Below, piece after piece: positions 54,051 through 63,750 of a stretch of DNA of 64,000 bases. Positions within the stretch are counted from its first letter, which is position 1; every line of letters begins with the position of its first letter. A program made the translations under genes and the position numbers. The DNA comes from Methanobrevibacter millerae. Lineage in GTDB: Archaea; Methanobacteriota; Methanobacteria; Methanobacteriales; Methanobacteriaceae. Location: positions 182,107 to 246,106 of the forward strand of contig SUTF01000002.1 of NCBI GenBank assembly GCA_015063005.1, given 5' to 3'. The notes under the pieces are model-generated. The model was given only the letters and a program-made list of their open reading frames with translations, made no database searches and had not been told where the DNA came from.

Positions 54051-54365
54051 TTATTTTTTCTCATGGTCCCATGGATTGTCATCAAACCAAGGCTCTTTTC
54101 CTGTTTTTTCAAAATATGCATCATCCCATGTCGGATCATAGTTTGTCTGTTGAATATAATCGTCATCATATGAGGAAGAGTAATTTCTTCCATATGAACT
54201 GGGCCTATTTGTATTTGTTTTTGATGAATTGCTGCTTGATGAATCTGTTTGAGAACAATAAGAAACAACAATTACACAAAGTACAATACCAAGTATACCG
54301 CCAACCAAATCACCGAGGAAATGATTGGAGCCATAAGACAATGCATAAGCAATAATATTAATCAT
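54051..54365 (-). CDS. Small membrane protein with Ser/Asp-rich tail, unknown function
   Basis: 104 residues: one membrane segment (about 18-38, DLVGGILGIVLCVIVVSY), then a Ser/Asn/Tyr-rich stretch and an acidic Trp-containing end (DPTWDDAYFEKTGKEPWFDDNPWDHEKK region). No ribosome binding site before ATG 54365; a TATA-like run lies just upstream, so perhaps leaderless. Codon choice looks like its neighbours. The reverse strand is also open here, so confidence is moderate. Confidence 0.6.
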   Translation of the reverse strand: MINIIAYALSYGSNHFLGDLVGGILGIVLCVIVVSYCSQTDSSSSNSSKTNTNRPSSYGRNYSSSYDDDYIQQTNYDPTWDDAYFEKTGKEPWFDDNPWDHEKK

Positions 54366-54479
54366 GAATTAAATTGTATATAAACTATTATTAAAATATT
54401 CCTATTTTTTATATCATAACTTTAATTATATAACTAATCAAAACCAATATAATAATATTATAAATAAAATTTAGGTGAT

Positions 54480-55883
54480 ATGGTGGAAAATTTTGACGAA
54501 TGGTTTCATGATATTTTAGAAAATGCAGATATAACTGATTCAAGATACCCTATTAAAGGAATGGCCGTTTGGAGACCATACGGTTTTCAAATAAGAAAAC
54601 ACTCAATGAACATTATTAAAAAACTATTGGATAAAGATCATGATGAAGTGTTATTCCCAATGCTTGTTCCTGAAAGCGAACTTGCAAAAGAGGGAATTCA
54701 CGTTAAAGGATTTGAAGATGAAGTTTACTGGGTAACAAAAGGCGGTCAAAGAGAATTAAACGAACAGCTAGCTTTAAGACCAACCAGTGAAACAGCAATA
54801 TATCCTATGTATTCATTATGGATTAGAACCCACATCGATCTTCCAATAAAAATGTATCAAATTGTAAACACTTTCAGATACGAAACCAAACATACTAGAC
54901 CTTTAATTAGAGTTAGAGAAATAACAACTTTTAAAGAAGCACACACAGCACATGCAACTAAAGAAGAATCAGATGAACAAATTCAAGACTTTATTGAAAT
55001 GTATAAAGAGTTCTTTGACGATTTAGGAATTCCATACCTGATTTCCAAAAGACCTGAATGGGATAAGTTCCCAGGTTCTGACTACACTATGGCATTCGAT
55101 GTAATTATGCCAAACGGTAAAACTCTGCAAATTGGTACCATACACAATTTAGGTCAGACTTTCGCAAAAACCTTTGACATTACCTTTGAGGATAAAGACG
55201 GCCAGCACAAGCTTGTCTATCAAACCTGTGCCGGAGTATCAGACAGAGTTATCGCATCATTAATTGGAATTCATGGGGATGATAAAGGATTGCGCTTACC
55301 GCCAAAAGTATCACCAAATCAAATTACAATAATCCCAATTCTATTTAAAAAAGGAAAAGAAGAAGTTTTAGCAAAATGTTCAGAAATTAAAGAAACATTA
55401 GAAGCTAAAGGACTTAGAGTCAATATTGATGACAGAGACATCAGACCAGGTAAAAAATTCAACGATTGGGAATTGAAAGGAACTCCAATCAAACTTGAAC
55501 TTGGACCAAGAGACCTCGAAAACAATATTACCATTGCAATGACCAGAGACGCTGAAGAAAAAACAGAAATCCCTCTAGATGAGAATTTGGCTGACAATAT
55601 TATCGAGTTATTAAATCAGTCCTCCGAAAACTTATCTACACAAGCATGGGATTTCCAAAATGAACATGTCAAGTTTGCAAACAGTCTAGATGAGGTTTCA
55701 GAACTTGTGGAATCTGGAAATGTTGTCAAATTCTACTGGTGTGGGGAAGAAGAAGTGGGACATGAAATTGAAGAAAAAACAGGTTATGATGTTTTAGGAA
55801 TTCAAGAAGAAGTGTCTGAAGGAAAATGTATAGCAAGCGGTAAAGATGCAAAATATGTTGCTTTAATAGCTAAAACATACTAG
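54480..55883 (+). CDS. proS: Prolyl-tRNA synthetase (archaeal/eukaryotic type)
   Basis: Class II synthetase charging tRNA-Pro; 467 residues, no bacterial editing insert, and a C-terminal zinc-binding-like domain of the archaeal/eukaryotic type ending in Tyr. Motif 2 appears as [34 protein letters not shown] precedes it. AGGTGAT touches the ATG at 54480, so the GTG at 54483 may be the true initiator. Heads the proS-cofC-thiD-DGC run. Confidence 0.96.
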   Translation: MVENFDEWFHDILENADITDSRYPIKGMAVWRPYGFQIRKHSMNIIKKLLDKDHDEVLFPMLVPESELAKEGIHVKGFEDEVYWVTKGGQRELNEQLALRPTSETAIYPMYSLWIRTHIDLPIKMYQIVNTFRYETKHTRPLIRVREITTFKEAHTAHATKEESDEQIQDFIEMYKEFFDDLGIPYLISKRPEWDKFPGSDYTMAFDVIMPNGKTLQIGTIHNLGQTFAKTFDITFEDKDGQHKLVYQTCAGVSDRVIASLIGIHGDDKGLRLPPKVSPNQITIIPILFKKGKEEVLAKCSEIKETLEAKGLRVNIDDRDIRPGKKFNDWELKGTPIKLELGPRDLENNITIAMTRDAEEKTEIPLDENLADNIIELLNQSSENLSTQAWDFQNEHVKFANSLDEVSELVESGNVVKFYWCGEEEVGHEIEEKTGYDVLGIQEEVSEGKCIASGKDAKYVALIAKTY

Positions 55884-55890
55884 TGATAAT

Positions 55891-56562
55891 ATGGATAATA
55901 TCTATGCAATAATTCCTGTCAGCAAGTTTAATAATGCAAAAACACGTTTATCTCCTTTTCTTACAGAGGAAGAAAGAGAAAAACTCTTAAAAGTGATGCT
56001 TCAAGATGTTACCGACACATTAAAGAAATATGTTGACAAGATTTTCATCATCAGCCGTGACGAAGACGTATTGGATTATGCCAAAAAGCTAAAGTTGGAC
56101 ACTATCCTAGAAGATGAAAATTCCAATCTCAACAAGGCTTTAAAACAGGCCATGAAATATTGTAAAGGAAAAACAAGAAAAGTCATAATTATTCCATCAG
56201 ATGTTCCTTTAATCGGCAAAACCAATGTTCAGATGCTTATAGATGCTTCCAAAAGTCTTGACTTTATTATAGTTCCGTCAAAGGGCGGTGGAACAAACAT
56301 GATAATAATGAAGCCAATGGCGATACATACCAGATTTGAAGGATTCAGCTATAAGGAACATGTTCAAGCGGCTGAAAGAAAAAAACTAAATCCACAGGTG
56401 CATGATTCATTTTTCATGGCATTGGATGTCAATACTGCTGAAGATTTAGGAGAAATAATGATTCACGGTGAAAAGACCCATACAAGAAAATATCTAAAAG
56501 AGTTAAAAGTAAATGTTGAGCCTTTCCGTGGAAGTGAACGCATAAAAGTTACAAGAGGATGA
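55891..56562 (+). CDS. cofC: 2-phospho-L-lactate guanylyltransferase
   Basis: Activates 2-phospholactate (or phosphoenolpyruvate) with GTP in coenzyme F420 synthesis, the hydride carrier of methanogenesis. 223 residues with the nucleotidyltransferase N-terminus IYAIIPVSKFNNAKTRLSPFL, then IIIPSDVPLIGK, and the SKGGGTNMIIM and GFSYKEHVQAA blocks. GTGAT before the ATG; seven bases after proS. Confidence 0.94.
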   Translation: MDNIYAIIPVSKFNNAKTRLSPFLTEEEREKLLKVMLQDVTDTLKKYVDKIFIISRDEDVLDYAKKLKLDTILEDENSNLNKALKQAMKYCKGKTRKVIIIPSDVPLIGKTNVQMLIDASKSLDFIIVPSKGGGTNMIIMKPMAIHTRFEGFSYKEHVQAAERKKLNPQVHDSFFMALDVNTAEDLGEIMIHGEKTHTRKYLKELKVNVEPFRGSERIKVTRG

Positions 56563-56565
56563 AAT

Positions 56566-57300
56566 ATGATTGTAATGTCAATAGCTGGGGTTGATCCGTC
56601 AGCAGGAGCTGGAGTGTATGCTGATTTAAAAACATTTCAGGCATTGGGAGTTTATGGAACAGGAATTGTAACTGCCCTTACAGCTCAAAACCCTTATAAA
56701 TTCTTTTCAATCAAACCCATTTCGCCAGCATATATCGAAGAGCAGATTGATTCTGTTATGGATTCCTATGAAGTTGAATTCATCAAAACAGGCATGCTTT
56801 ACTCACCTGAAATAATCAGACTTGTTTCTGAAAAGATTAAAGAGTATGATTTAAAGGCGGTTGTCGATCCAGTCATGGTTGCAACATCAGGTGGAGATTT
56901 GACCAAAGAGGATTTGGCTATGGCTTTAAATAAATATTTGCTTCCTAATTCAATTTTGACCACACCAAACATCAGTGAAGCTGAAAAATTAACTGGAATG
57001 AAAATTGACAATGAAAAAGATGCCATCAAAGCCTCTAAAAATATCAAATGTAACAGTTTAATCACTGGAGGACATTTGGACGGCATTAACACCATCAATA
57101 TTGATGGCGAAACAACAATTCAAAAGCAGGAATTGATTGAAACAGATAACCTTCATGGAACCGGATGCAATTTATCCGCCGCAATTACAGCTTATCTTGC
57201 AAATGACAATGATTTATATACTTCAATCCTAAAGGCACTGGATTATGTATATGAAGGCATTGAAAATGGAAATTACGGTACATTAATAGCTAAATTGTGA
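56566..57300 (+). CDS. thiD: Hydroxymethylpyrimidine/phosphomethylpyrimidine kinase
   Basis: Two-step kinase making HMP pyrophosphate for thiamin. 244 residues, ribokinase fold: MIVMSIAGVDPSAGAGVYADLKTF at the N-terminus, VVDPVMVATSGG, and the anion hole and catalytic base in LHGTGCNLSAAIT. Lacks the C-terminal ThiN domain found in many archaeal ThiD proteins, so phosphate condensation needs another enzyme. Three bases after cofC. Confidence 0.94.
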   Translation: MIVMSIAGVDPSAGAGVYADLKTFQALGVYGTGIVTALTAQNPYKFFSIKPISPAYIEEQIDSVMDSYEVEFIKTGMLYSPEIIRLVSEKIKEYDLKAVVDPVMVATSGGDLTKEDLAMALNKYLLPNSILTTPNISEAEKLTGMKIDNEKDAIKASKNIKCNSLITGGHLDGINTINIDGETTIQKQELIETDNLHGTGCNLSAAITAYLANDNDLYTSILKALDYVYEGIENGNYGTLIAKL

Positions 57301-57304
57301 TAAT

Positions 57305-57691
57305 ATGAATGAAAAAATTGTATTGTGTGCTTGCAGCGGCATGAATCCTAGAGGCGAAGTATCACGGGTTAGTGTTTACGACCTGTCCATGGAACATGAG
57401 GATATTGAATATTGCTGTGTAGTTGCAAGCGGAGGGAATTATCAAAAGTTCATTGAACTGGCTCAAAAAAATAGAGTCATTGCAGTTAATGGCTGTGAAA
57501 ACTGTTGTCCAGAAACAATACTAAAAACAAAAGATGCAACAGTGGAATATAATTTGAATGTAAGCAAATTATTGAAAAAACATGATTTGCATGCAGAATG
57601 CACTGTCAGAATTAATGAAAATGATGAAAAATGTGTTAATATTGTTAAAAACGAAATTTTAAAAATAAAAAATGAATTAGAAGATAGTTAA
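57305..57691 (+). CDS. DGC-domain putative zinc-binding protein
   Basis: 128 residues with the features of DGC-domain proteins: CACSGMNPRGEVSR at the start, YCCVVASGG, and NGCENCCP, giving a cluster of cysteines for metal. Function unknown; such genes are common in anaerobes near redox or metal genes. Four bases after thiD, with GTGATAAT before the ATG. Confidence 0.8.
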   Translation: MNEKIVLCACSGMNPRGEVSRVSVYDLSMEHEDIEYCCVVASGGNYQKFIELAQKNRVIAVNGCENCCPETILKTKDATVEYNLNVSKLLKKHDLHAECTVRINENDEKCVNIVKNEILKIKNELEDS

Positions 57692-57704
57692 TTAACTATT
57701 CTTC
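57680..57704. terminator. Bidirectional terminator between convergent genes
   Basis: ATAGTTAATTAACTAT (57684-57699) is a perfect 16-base palindrome with further GAAG/CTTC pairing outside, covering both stop codons of the genes ending at 57691 and 57696. T-runs on both sides are short. Confidence 0.5.
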
Positions 57705-58442
57705 CATATCAAGATTTTCTACAATGGATTCCTGAATTTTTAGGAATTCCATGGAATCTCTTTTTCTTGGCCTTTCCAAATCAACAGGAATTACTTCTGC
57801 AATTTTACCAGGATTTTTATCTAGAAGAACAATTTTATCGGCAAGATAAACTGCTTCATCAACATCGTGGGTTACAAAAACAATGGTATTTTCAAATCTT
57901 TTCCAAACACCAATTAGCTGTTCCTGAAGCTTGTGCCTATTTTGCATATCCAATGCAGAAAATGGCTCATCCATAAGTAAAATAGGTGAATGATTAAGCA
58001 AGGATCTGATAATTGCAACCCTCTGTTTCATACCTCCTGAAAGTTCATGAGGATAGCTATCTTTAAAGTCAAGTAAACCGACACTTTCAAGATATCTTTC
58101 TGCAGCCTTGACGTTTTCCTCTTTGGAACCGCCTGACATTTCAAGACCGAAAGTTACATTTTGAAGAACAGTCAACCAAGGGAATAATGAATACTGCTGG
58201 AAAATAACTGCTCTGTCCCCAGATGGCTTTTCTACAACTTCACCATTAGCTACAATTTCACCTGAAGTAGGATGATCAAGACCTGCAATTAAACGAAGAA
58301 GGGTTGTTTTGCCGCAACCTGATGGTCCGAGCAAACACACCAATTCACCATCATTAATGTTTAAGTTAATATTTTCCAAAACAGATAAATTCTTTCCTCT
58401 TCCGTCAAAGGATTTATTAATATTTTTAATTTCAATTGACAT
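57696..58442 (-). CDS. ABC transporter ATPase, nitrate/sulfonate/taurine type
   Basis: 248 residues: Walker A GPSGCGKTT, signature LSGGMKQR, Walker B LLMDEPFSALD, switch VTHDVDEAVYLADK. The family energises uptake of sulfonates, taurine, nitrate or thiamin pyrimidine (HMP). Partner permease lies directly upstream; no substrate-binding protein gene is in this window, so the substrate is open. The convergent thiD is a weak hint to HMP. Confidence 0.9.
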   Translation of the reverse strand: MSIEIKNINKSFDGRGKNLSVLENINLNINDGELVCLLGPSGCGKTTLLRLIAGLDHPTSGEIVANGEVVEKPSGDRAVIFQQYSLFPWLTVLQNVTFGLEMSGGSKEENVKAAERYLESVGLLDFKDSYPHELSGGMKQRVAIIRSLLNHSPILLMDEPFSALDMQNRHKLQEQLIGVWKRFENTIVFVTHDVDEAVYLADKIVLLDKNPGKIAEVIPVDLERPRKRDSMEFLKIQESIVENLDMEE

Positions 58443-58451
58443 TCAAAACAC

Positions 58452-59192
58452 CTACCAGAAAATCCTTTTTTGTGCAAGTCCAAATACATAATCTAAGATT
58501 AATCCTATTAATCCTATTACTAACATACCAACTACAGTTGTACCTGTATCGAACAGGTTTGTAGCGGTTAAAATCATATAACCTAATCCGCTGCTTGAAC
58601 CAATCATTTCTGCTGAAATTGTACACATCAATGCAATTCCAACACCCACTTTAAGTCCTGAAACAATATATGGAACTGTAGAAGGCAATATTACTCTTTT
58701 AAGTACATTCCAATCGTTTGCACCTAAAGTTTGTGCTGATTCAATTAACACCTTATCAGTTCTTTTTACCCCGTCAAGAGTATAAACTAAAATCGGGAAC
58801 ACACAACCCATAAATATAATGAATACTGCAGGAAGGGTTCCGATTCCAAACCATAAAATTGAAAATGGAATCCAAGCAACCGGAGGGATAGGCCTTAAAA
58901 TACTGATTACAAAAGAAGCCAAATCTTCCAAGGTTTGATACCATCCAAGAAGAATTCCTAAAGGAATTGCAACAATAGATGCTAAAATCAGACCGGAGAA
59001 TACTTTGAATAATGTATCAACAGTATTTTGAAGCAATTTTCCTGATTGTATAATGTTAATTGCAGAGTTAAGTACATCAATAGGACTTGGTAAAACATAT
59101 GGTTCAACCAAATTAAGACCATCTGTAATTAAGTACCAAAAAATGAGAATTACAATTGGTAAAATAAACGGTAAAATTTTTCTTTTATTCAT
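58452..59192 (-). CDS. ABC transporter permease, nitrate/sulfonate/taurine type
   Basis: 246 residues, six membrane helices, with the cytoplasmic coupling motif ESAQTLGANDWNVLKRVILPSTVPYI (EAA loop). Pairs with the ATPase encoded nine bases downstream. No binding protein adjacent. Confidence 0.9.
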   Translation of the reverse strand: MNKRKILPFILPIVILIFWYLITDGLNLVEPYVLPSPIDVLNSAINIIQSGKLLQNTVDTLFKVFSGLILASIVAIPLGILLGWYQTLEDLASFVISILRPIPPVAWIPFSILWFGIGTLPAVFIIFMGCVFPILVYTLDGVKRTDKVLIESAQTLGANDWNVLKRVILPSTVPYIVSGLKVGVGIALMCTISAEMIGSSSGLGYMILTATNLFDTGTTVVGMLVIGLIGLILDYVFGLAQKRIFW

Positions 59193-59295
59193 TAAATCAC
59201 TTAACTAAAATATTTTATACATAGTTAATTATGAATCTTATTATATTAAAAGTTTAAGAAAAAAAGTAAAGTAATGTAGAAAAAAATTCTACATT

Positions 59296-61443
59296 CTAAC
59301 AAGCATCAGCCACTTCAATAGCTTCAACTTCAATTGTATTATTATTTTTATCCCTGTCATTAAGGACAGATTTGGTACTTAACGCACCGAATAACATTGT
59401 AGATAAATTATGTACCATTGAAGATGTTGCCGGTGAAATAACACCTAAAACTCCTAAGACAAGCAAAGTACCATTTACTGCAACAATTCTGTGGTAGTTT
59501 GTATTGATTTTATCAAACATACCTGTACTTAATTTTCTTAATGTAACGAGATCATGCAAGTCATCGGACAGGAGTGAAATGTCTGCCACTTCACGTGCAA
59601 TATCTGATGAGTTTTTCATTGATACTGATACATCAGCCGCTGCAAGTGCTGGTGAATCGTTGATTCCGTCACCAACCATGATAACTGTCTTGCCTTCAGC
59701 TTTCAATTCTTCAACAATTCTTGATTTATCTTCAGGAAGTACTTGAGATCTGTATTGGGTAATACCTAAAGCTTCTGCACTGGATTTGGCTCCGCTTTCA
59801 CTGTCTCCTGTAAGCATTATGACATTTTCAATACCTAATTCCTTAAGCTCTTCAATGACGTATTTCGCTTCTTCACGGACAGGGTCATCAATACATATGA
59901 GACCTTCAAGCTTACCGTCAATAGCCATGTAAACTACAGAATGCTCTTTGACTTCTTTCTTGATTTTCTTCTCTTGGGTTTTATTTATCTTAATGCCCTC
60001 ATCATCAAACAGGAAGTGTCTGCTACCTATAACAACACGTTTGCCACCATAAGTTGTAGCAATACCGTGAGCCACAATGTATTCTACTTCACTGTGGTCT
60101 TCCTCATGCTTGATTCCTTCCTCTTCAGCCTGTCTGACAATAGCTGTTGCAATACTGTGTGCAAAGTGCTCTTCAATACAGGCAGCCATTCTTAGAATCT
60201 CTTCCCTAGTGTATCTTTTTGTCATTGGGAATACATGAACAACTTTTGGAGAAGCATTTGTCAAGGTTCCAGTCTTATCAAACACTATTGTGTCTGCAGT
60301 TGCATATTTCTCAAGGAACTTACCTCCTTTAACCATCATACGATTATCTGATGCTTCACGCATAGCAGATATTACTGATAATGGAGTTGTTAGCTTAATT
60401 GCACATGAGAAATCAACCATCAATACAGATAATGCCTTGGTAGCATTTCTTGTAAATAGATATGTCAATGCAGTTGCAAGGAAACTGTATGGAACAATTG
60501 AATCAGCCAATTTTTCAGCTCTGCTTTGGGCATCAGCCTTTAAATCCTCTGAGTTTTCAATCAAATCAATGATCTTGTTCAATCTGGTCTCCTTGTTGAT
60601 TGAGTGAACTTCCACAATAATGTTTCCTTCCTCAATTACAGTTCCGGCATGAACGGTTTTTCCTGGTCTTTTATGGACAGCTAATGGTTCTCCAGTCATT
60701 GAAGCTTCATTAACCATTCCTTCTCCATCCACTACTTTTCCATCCACAGGAATTACATCTCCCATGTGGATTTTGATTTTATCTCCTTTTTTGATATCTA
60801 AAGCAGGACATTGTTCTTCAGTTCCATCCTCTCCTACTACCCATACAGTGTCAATGTTTAAAGCTAAACTGTCTTTTAATGTACTTTTAGCTTTTTGTAA
60901 TGTGTAGTCTTCCAATGCATCGGAGATGGACAATAAGAACATCATTGAACTTGCAGGTGCAAAGTCTCTCATGTATAATGCTCCAGCCACTGCCGCACCA
61001 TCGAGAAGTGCAACATCAACACGGAAACTGGTTAAGCTGTCAAATCCTTCCCAAAGATATTTTCCAGCCCTTATAATAGTTAGAATATTTTTAAGTCTTA
61101 TTGGGAAGAATATTCTACCGAAGAGTCTCCATCCAATCATTTTAGCTAATTTCAAAATAAAGTCATCAGTTATTTCTCTTGAAATTTGGAGCTGAGTTGC
61201 TTCGCCTTCAACAAGATCGTCCATAGTAATTGAATCCAAGATATCGAAAATCTTGGACTTGTTTTCTACATCATCATAATAAATTAATATACTTCCATTT
61301 CTATGAGATGTGTAAACTTCATAAATAAAATCATTTTCCAAAAGTAATGAAGCGAGACCATAACCTTCCTCTTTAGTGAAGGCCCATTGGCCTGAACGAA
61401 CTCTTAAACGAGTTCCTTTATCATACATTACTTGATATTTCAT
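59296..61443 (-). CDS. P1B-type ATPase with atypical metal-site motifs
   Basis: 715-residue heavy-metal-type P-ATPase. Phosphorylation site VFDKTGTLT, actuator TGEP (ASMTGEP), hinge GDGINDSPAL. An N-terminal ferredoxin-like domain (residues 1-75) lacks the CxxC of true HMA domains. The membrane motif that is usually CPC, SPC or TPC reads DFSCAIKLTTP, and the usual His-Pro of the nucleotide domain reads HFAHSIA. AAGGTATAAC precedes ATG 61443. Encoded 25 bp after the DUF6110 gene behind a DtxR-like operator, so iron, manganese or zinc are more likely cargo than copper. Direction of transport unknown. Confidence 0.88.
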   Translation of the reverse strand: MKYQVMYDKGTRLRVRSGQWAFTKEEGYGLASLLLENDFIYEVYTSHRNGSILIYYDDVENKSKIFDILDSITMDDLVEGEATQLQISREITDDFILKLAKMIGWRLFGRIFFPIRLKNILTIIRAGKYLWEGFDSLTSFRVDVALLDGAAVAGALYMRDFAPASSMMFLLSISDALEDYTLQKAKSTLKDSLALNIDTVWVVGEDGTEEQCPALDIKKGDKIKIHMGDVIPVDGKVVDGEGMVNEASMTGEPLAVHKRPGKTVHAGTVIEEGNIIVEVHSINKETRLNKIIDLIENSEDLKADAQSRAEKLADSIVPYSFLATALTYLFTRNATKALSVLMVDFSCAIKLTTPLSVISAMREASDNRMMVKGGKFLEKYATADTIVFDKTGTLTNASPKVVHVFPMTKRYTREEILRMAACIEEHFAHSIATAIVRQAEEEGIKHEEDHSEVEYIVAHGIATTYGGKRVVIGSRHFLFDDEGIKINKTQEKKIKKEVKEHSVVYMAIDGKLEGLICIDDPVREEAKYVIEELKELGIENVIMLTGDSESGAKSSAEALGITQYRSQVLPEDKSRIVEELKAEGKTVIMVGDGINDSPALAAADVSVSMKNSSDIAREVADISLLSDDLHDLVTLRKLSTGMFDKINTNYHRIVAVNGTLLVLGVLGVISPATSSMVHNLSTMLFGALSTKSVLNDRDKNNNTIEVEAIEVADAC

Positions 61444-61468
61444 TGTTATACCTTATCTTAAAAAACAA

Positions 61469-61738
61469 TTATTCTTTTTCTTCTTCAACGTAGATTTCTT
61501 TTTTAACTTCAGCGTTTGCATCGACGACAATGTCTTCTGCGTTATCTCTCATATCTTGGAAGCATTCTTCTGCGTCTTTTTTAGCGGATAAAACTGCTGC
61601 CATACCTTTGGTACAGGAATCTTTTACAACATCTGATTCTAATATTTTTTTACCGATAAGAGCGGTTGCAATTCCTCCAGCGAAAATAAGTGCATGTTTA
61701 TGTTTCATAATTGGATCTATGTATTTTTTATCAATCAT
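61469..61738 (-). CDS. DUF6110-like small membrane partner of the P-type ATPase
   Basis: 89 residues: a hydrophobic, glycine-containing segment (ALIFAGGIATALIGKKIL, about 16-33), then a charged helical part with two Cys (DSCTKG, EECFQD) and an acidic Glu-rich end. Such proteins occur next to P1B ATPases of this type. GGGAGATATAAAAT precedes ATG 61738. Possible metal chaperone or regulatory subunit; not shown. Confidence 0.8.
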   Translation of the reverse strand: MIDKKYIDPIMKHKHALIFAGGIATALIGKKILESDVVKDSCTKGMAAVLSAKKDAEECFQDMRDNAEDIVVDANAEVKKEIYVEEEKE

Positions 61739-61820
61739 ATTTTATATCTCCCATAAATTTTTTCATGAAATTGGACTACTTGAAAAAAATCCAATAACAT
61801 ATATATTTTTCTTGACAATG

Positions 61821-61849
61821 ATATATAAGTTTTAGGCAAACCTAAAATG
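61821..61849 (-). promoter_or_regulatory. DtxR-like operator at the ATPase promoter
   Basis: TTTTAGG-CAAA-CCTAAAA (61832-61849) is a perfect 7-bp palindrome of the kind bound by iron- or manganese-dependent DtxR-family repressors. On the minus strand it lies immediately before the TATA box CTTATATATC (61830-61821), where TFB would bind. Related half-sites TTTTAGGTAAAA and ATTAGGTT lie at 61957 and 61982. Confidence 0.65.
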
Positions 61850-62340
61850 TACGTAATTTTTTTGTACACATAAATTTTAACTTTTGTCTAAATCAGTTAT
61901 TGTCTAATATAATATTAAATAAGAAGTAATATATAAAGTATTCTATTTTTAATAAGTTTTAGGTAAAACAAAGAATAATTATTAGGTTATACTTAATTTA
62001 AATTTATGTACATCAAAAAATAATTTAGTCAATCCAAAATTAAAATTGAACCAGCCCAAATTAAAAACATCCATTTAAAAATACTCGAAAATAAAAACAG
62101 GAAAAATTGAGAAATCCATGAATCATGAATACACTGGGAAAAATGAGAATATTAATTTAAAAATTTAATTAAAGATATAATACTCCAAATAGAATTCAAA
62201 TAAGAAAAAATTAAAATCAGATATCGAAAATAAGGCTTAAAAAAGTTTAGTTTTACAAAAAAATCACCAATTTTTTAGTTAAGCAAAAACTATTTAAGCA
62301 ATTAGTTAAATATTAACTACATTATTCTGGAGCTATTAAT
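61850..62340. other. AT-rich intergenic region with repeated TTTAGTT strings
   Basis: About 490 bp without a gene between the divergent DUF6110/ATPase operon and the CPBP gene. Holds degenerate TTAGG half-sites (61957-61990) and, close to the CPBP start, TTTAGTT (62246-62252), TTTAGTTAAGCAAAAACTA (62274-62292, imperfect palindrome) and ATTAGTTAAA (62301-62310). GGAGC precedes the ATG. Nothing else recognisable. Confidence 0.5.
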
Positions 62341-63291
62341 ATGAACGAGAATAAACAGATATTTTCAAAAATTGGTTTCAACTACCTATTATTGGCATTG
62401 ATTCCAATACTCTTTCAAATAATATTTGTTAATGCAATATCTTTAATAGATTTCAATCTAATTAAAAACACCAATATCCAGATATTAGTCTCATCACTAA
62501 CAAACTACATTCTGGTTTTACCTATCTTTATTTATCTAATGAGAAAAATCAAATCAGTCACTATAAATAAGAATGGGATAAAAATAACACAGCTATTGAA
62601 ATATATCTGCATAGCAATAGTGTTCATGATGATAGGAAATCTGGTTGGAAACATCATAACCACATTTATCGGCAACATGATGACAAATGACGTCATTAAT
62701 CCCATAGAACAGCTGATTGAAAATTCAAACATTTACATTAACCTGCTGATTATATCAATACTTGCTCCAATTTTCGAGGAATTATTTTTCAGAAAGCTTT
62801 TGATTGACAGGACAATCAGATATGGTGCAAAATTATCAATTCTTCTATCAGCATTCATGTTTGCAATATTTCACGGTAACCTAAGCCAGTTTTTCTATGC
62901 ATTCCTTCTTGGTGGATTATTTGCATACATCTACATTGAAACAGGAAAAATCATATATCCAATAGTAATACATGCATGCGTGAATTTCTATGGATCGGTG
63001 GCCAGCCTAATCTTTAACTCAGCAACAACGAACATCGCTCAGGAAGCAGGCATGGCAAATATTGCAGATATTGGAATAATAGCAATTTATATGATTGTTT
63101 TAATTGCAGCATTGTTTATTGGATTATATGAAATATTCGCCAAATACAATAAAATAGATCTAAATGATTCAAAAAGAGAGGTTTATCTTGAAAAACCATT
63201 GCAAACAGTTTTTGTAAATGTAGGAATGATATGCTTTATTTTATACCACATAGTTACAATACTGATATCATTGAATATTATCCATATCTAA
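62341..63291 (+). CDS. CPBP-family intramembrane metalloprotease
   Basis: 316 residues, about eight membrane helices. The CPBP (Rce1-like) motifs are present: EELFFRKLL (EExxxR), FAIFHGNLSQF, and HACVNFYG, supplying Glu and His of the intramembrane active site. Family members cleave prenylated or bacteriocin-type membrane substrates or act in immunity. No likely substrate gene adjoins. Possible operator palindromes lie upstream. Confidence 0.9.
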   Translation: MNENKQIFSKIGFNYLLLALIPILFQIIFVNAISLIDFNLIKNTNIQILVSSLTNYILVLPIFIYLMRKIKSVTINKNGIKITQLLKYICIAIVFMMIGNLVGNIITTFIGNMMTNDVINPIEQLIENSNIYINLLIISILAPIFEELFFRKLLIDRTIRYGAKLSILLSAFMFAIFHGNLSQFFYAFLLGGLFAYIYIETGKIIYPIVIHACVNFYGSVASLIFNSATTNIAQEAGMANIADIGIIAIYMIVLIAALFIGLYEIFAKYNKIDLNDSKREVYLEKPLQTVFVNVGMICFILYHIVTILISLNIIHI

Positions 63292-63330
63292 AAAAAAGAG
63301 TAAAAAGAACTTCAAAAATTAATTTGAAGC

Positions 63331-63660
63331 TTAATCCATAGTTTCTAAAACACTGTTTAGGATTTGTAATGATTTTGAAAATGCAGGCATACCTGAAGTT
63401 AATAAAACAACTCTTAAAACATCAACAATTTCATCTTTACTGATGCCTAATACTTCAATAGCACTTTTGATTTGTTTTTTGGTTGCTCTTGGATCTGCAC
63501 GAGATGCTGTAATTCCAATAGCAATTAACTTTTGGGTTTTGTAATCCAATATTTTTCCATCCCATACAGTATCATTCAAATCTGTAACAAGTTCATATAA
63601 CTCAGGGTATTGGTCTTCCAATTCGCGAATACCTTTTCCGTAATATACTTCACCTTTCAT
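63331..63660 (-). CDS. Carboxymuconolactone decarboxylase-family protein
   Basis: 109-residue CMD-family helical protein (AhpD-like fold), start at ATG 63660 after GAGGTATTAT. It has no cysteine, so the CxxC peroxidase centre of AhpD is missing, and peroxidase activity is unlikely. Family blocks: DLNDTVWDGKILDYKTQKLIAIGITAS and AIEVLGISKDEIVDVLRVVLLTSGMPA. Small CMD proteins are common in methanogens; function unknown. Confidence 0.85.
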   Translation of the reverse strand: MKGEVYYGKGIRELEDQYPELYELVTDLNDTVWDGKILDYKTQKLIAIGITASRADPRATKKQIKSAIEVLGISKDEIVDVLRVVLLTSGMPAFSKSLQILNSVLETMD

Positions 63661-63750
63661 ATAATACCTCAATTATGTTAATTAATAATATTTTACTTTT
63701 TTAAATTATATATAATTAATAGCTACTTTTTCTTTTCATGAATATTAATT

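Noticed and set aside
54047..54355. Plus-strand frame opposite the small membrane protein gene
   Set aside because: The minus-strand product has a plausible membrane segment and composition; the plus-strand product is rich in His, Met and Asn, as in a shadow frame.
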